Source of the DNA: Mariprofundus sp.
GTDB lineage: Bacteria > Pseudomonadota > Zetaproteobacteria > Mariprofundales > Mariprofundaceae
Assembly (NCBI GenBank): GCA_030951065.1
Contig: JAUZQH010000133.1
Location: 1 to 5,947 of the forward strand
Reading direction: 5' to 3'
Length of the DNA stretch: 5,947 bases
Below are positions 5,502-5,947 of the stretch, one piece after another; position 1 is the stretch's first letter; the number at the start of each line of letters is the position of its first letter. The position numbers were made by a program, and so were the translations under genes. Under the pieces are notes generated by a model. It saw only the letters and a program-made list of their open reading frames with translations. It searched no databases and was not told where the DNA came from.

Positions 5502-5947
5502 ATGAGCCAAAATTTTGTTTTTACATCCGAATCCGTGTCCGAAGGGCATCCTGACAAGGTTGCAGATCGCATTTCCGATGGTGTGCTGGATGCTATTCTG
5601 GAGCAGGATAAATATGCCCGGGTGGCTTGTGAGACCATGGTAACCACGGGCCTTGTCCTGATTGCCGGTGAAATCACCACATCCGCAATTGTCGATTATC
5701 AGGATGTTGTGCGTTCTGCGGTCAGGGAGATCGGTTACAATTCCTCCGCGATGGGTTTTGACTGGGAGTCCTGTTCTGTACTGGTCAGTCTGGACAAGCA
5801 GTCCGTGGATATTGCCGCCGGTGTGAATGAAGGCGAAGGTATTGACCTGGATCAGGGCGCCGGTGATCAGGGGTTGATGTTCGGTTATGCGACCAACGAA
5901 ACCGATGTGCTGATGCCGACTGCGATTCACTTGTCGCATCAGCTGGT
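5502..5947 (+). CDS. metK: S-adenosylmethionine synthetase, N-terminal part (runs off window)
   Basis: Cytoplasmic methionine adenosyltransferase that makes S-adenosylmethionine from methionine and ATP. The first 148 residues are present and open to the right edge; the E. coli enzyme has 384. Clear family marks are [13 protein letters not shown] (7-19, ATP-binding His16 and Asp18), ARVACET (39-45), GEITTS (56-61), VREIGY (74-79) and the signature [17 protein letters not shown] (119-135), which closely follow E. coli MetK. ATG 5502 has GAGGA at 5492-5496, five bases upstream, and the start aligns with known MetK N-termini. It has its own promoter and is separated from the symporter by 285 bases holding the long inverted repeat, so it heads a separate transcription unit. 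Often the next gene is ahcY, but that is beyond view. No frame defects are seen. Confidence 0.97.
   Translation, partial: MSQNFVFTSESVSEGHPDKVADRISDGVLDAILEQDKYARVACETMVTTGLVLIAGEITTSAIVDYQDVVRSAVREIGYNSSAMGFDWESCSVLVSLDKQSVDIAAGVNEGEGIDLDQGAGDQGLMFGYATNETDVLMPTAIHLSHQL

Overview
The window looks like ordinary chromosomal DNA from a Gram-negative bacterium, most likely a member of the Pseudomonadota. Base composition is moderate, coding density is high, and intergenic gaps are short. The evidence for the group is a NagZ-type muropeptide recycling enzyme, a PilZ c-di-GMP receptor protein, a MoeB with a C-terminal rhodanese domain, and a MetK whose first 148 residues follow the proteobacterial pattern. 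The finer lineage is a guess: a gamma-, beta- or zetaproteobacterium would fit. I see no phage, insertion sequence, CRISPR or defence genes.

Layout. Positions 1-304 hold no convincing complete gene. They contain an extended -10 promoter candidate for the rightward genes and, on the minus strand, a very short reading frame with an excellent Shine-Dalgarno sequence. At 305-1111 is a DppC/OppC-type peptide ABC transporter permease, followed by nagZ (1108-1989), which overlaps it by ATGA. Positions 1990-2146 hold a hairpin and a tandem array of 9-bp units of the widespread ACACAGAG type. This array artificially extends the moeB frame upstream. The true moeB (MoeB-rhodanese fusion) is 2147-3316. 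Convergent to it is a small PilZ-domain protein (3772 down to 3386, minus strand). Divergent from that is an SLC1/DAACS dicarboxylate or amino acid:cation symporter (3996-5216), whose C-terminal half is strikingly like animal glutamate transporters. A 72-base near-perfect inverted repeat (5229-5300) follows. Then comes a clear sigma70 promoter (5405-5432) and the start of metK (5502, running off the right edge).

How the genes may work together. Only the permease and nagZ have the structure of an operon. Their pairing suggests import or recycling of cell-wall peptides and muropeptides. The other genes appear to be separate transcription units for sulfur-carrier activation, c-di-GMP response, solute uptake and S-adenosylmethionine synthesis. 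I did not find a clear new multi-gene system. The most useful leads are the two repeat elements, a perfect-armed inverted repeat placed exactly against the pilZ-gene -10 box, the short NagZ, and the odd short frame at the left edge.
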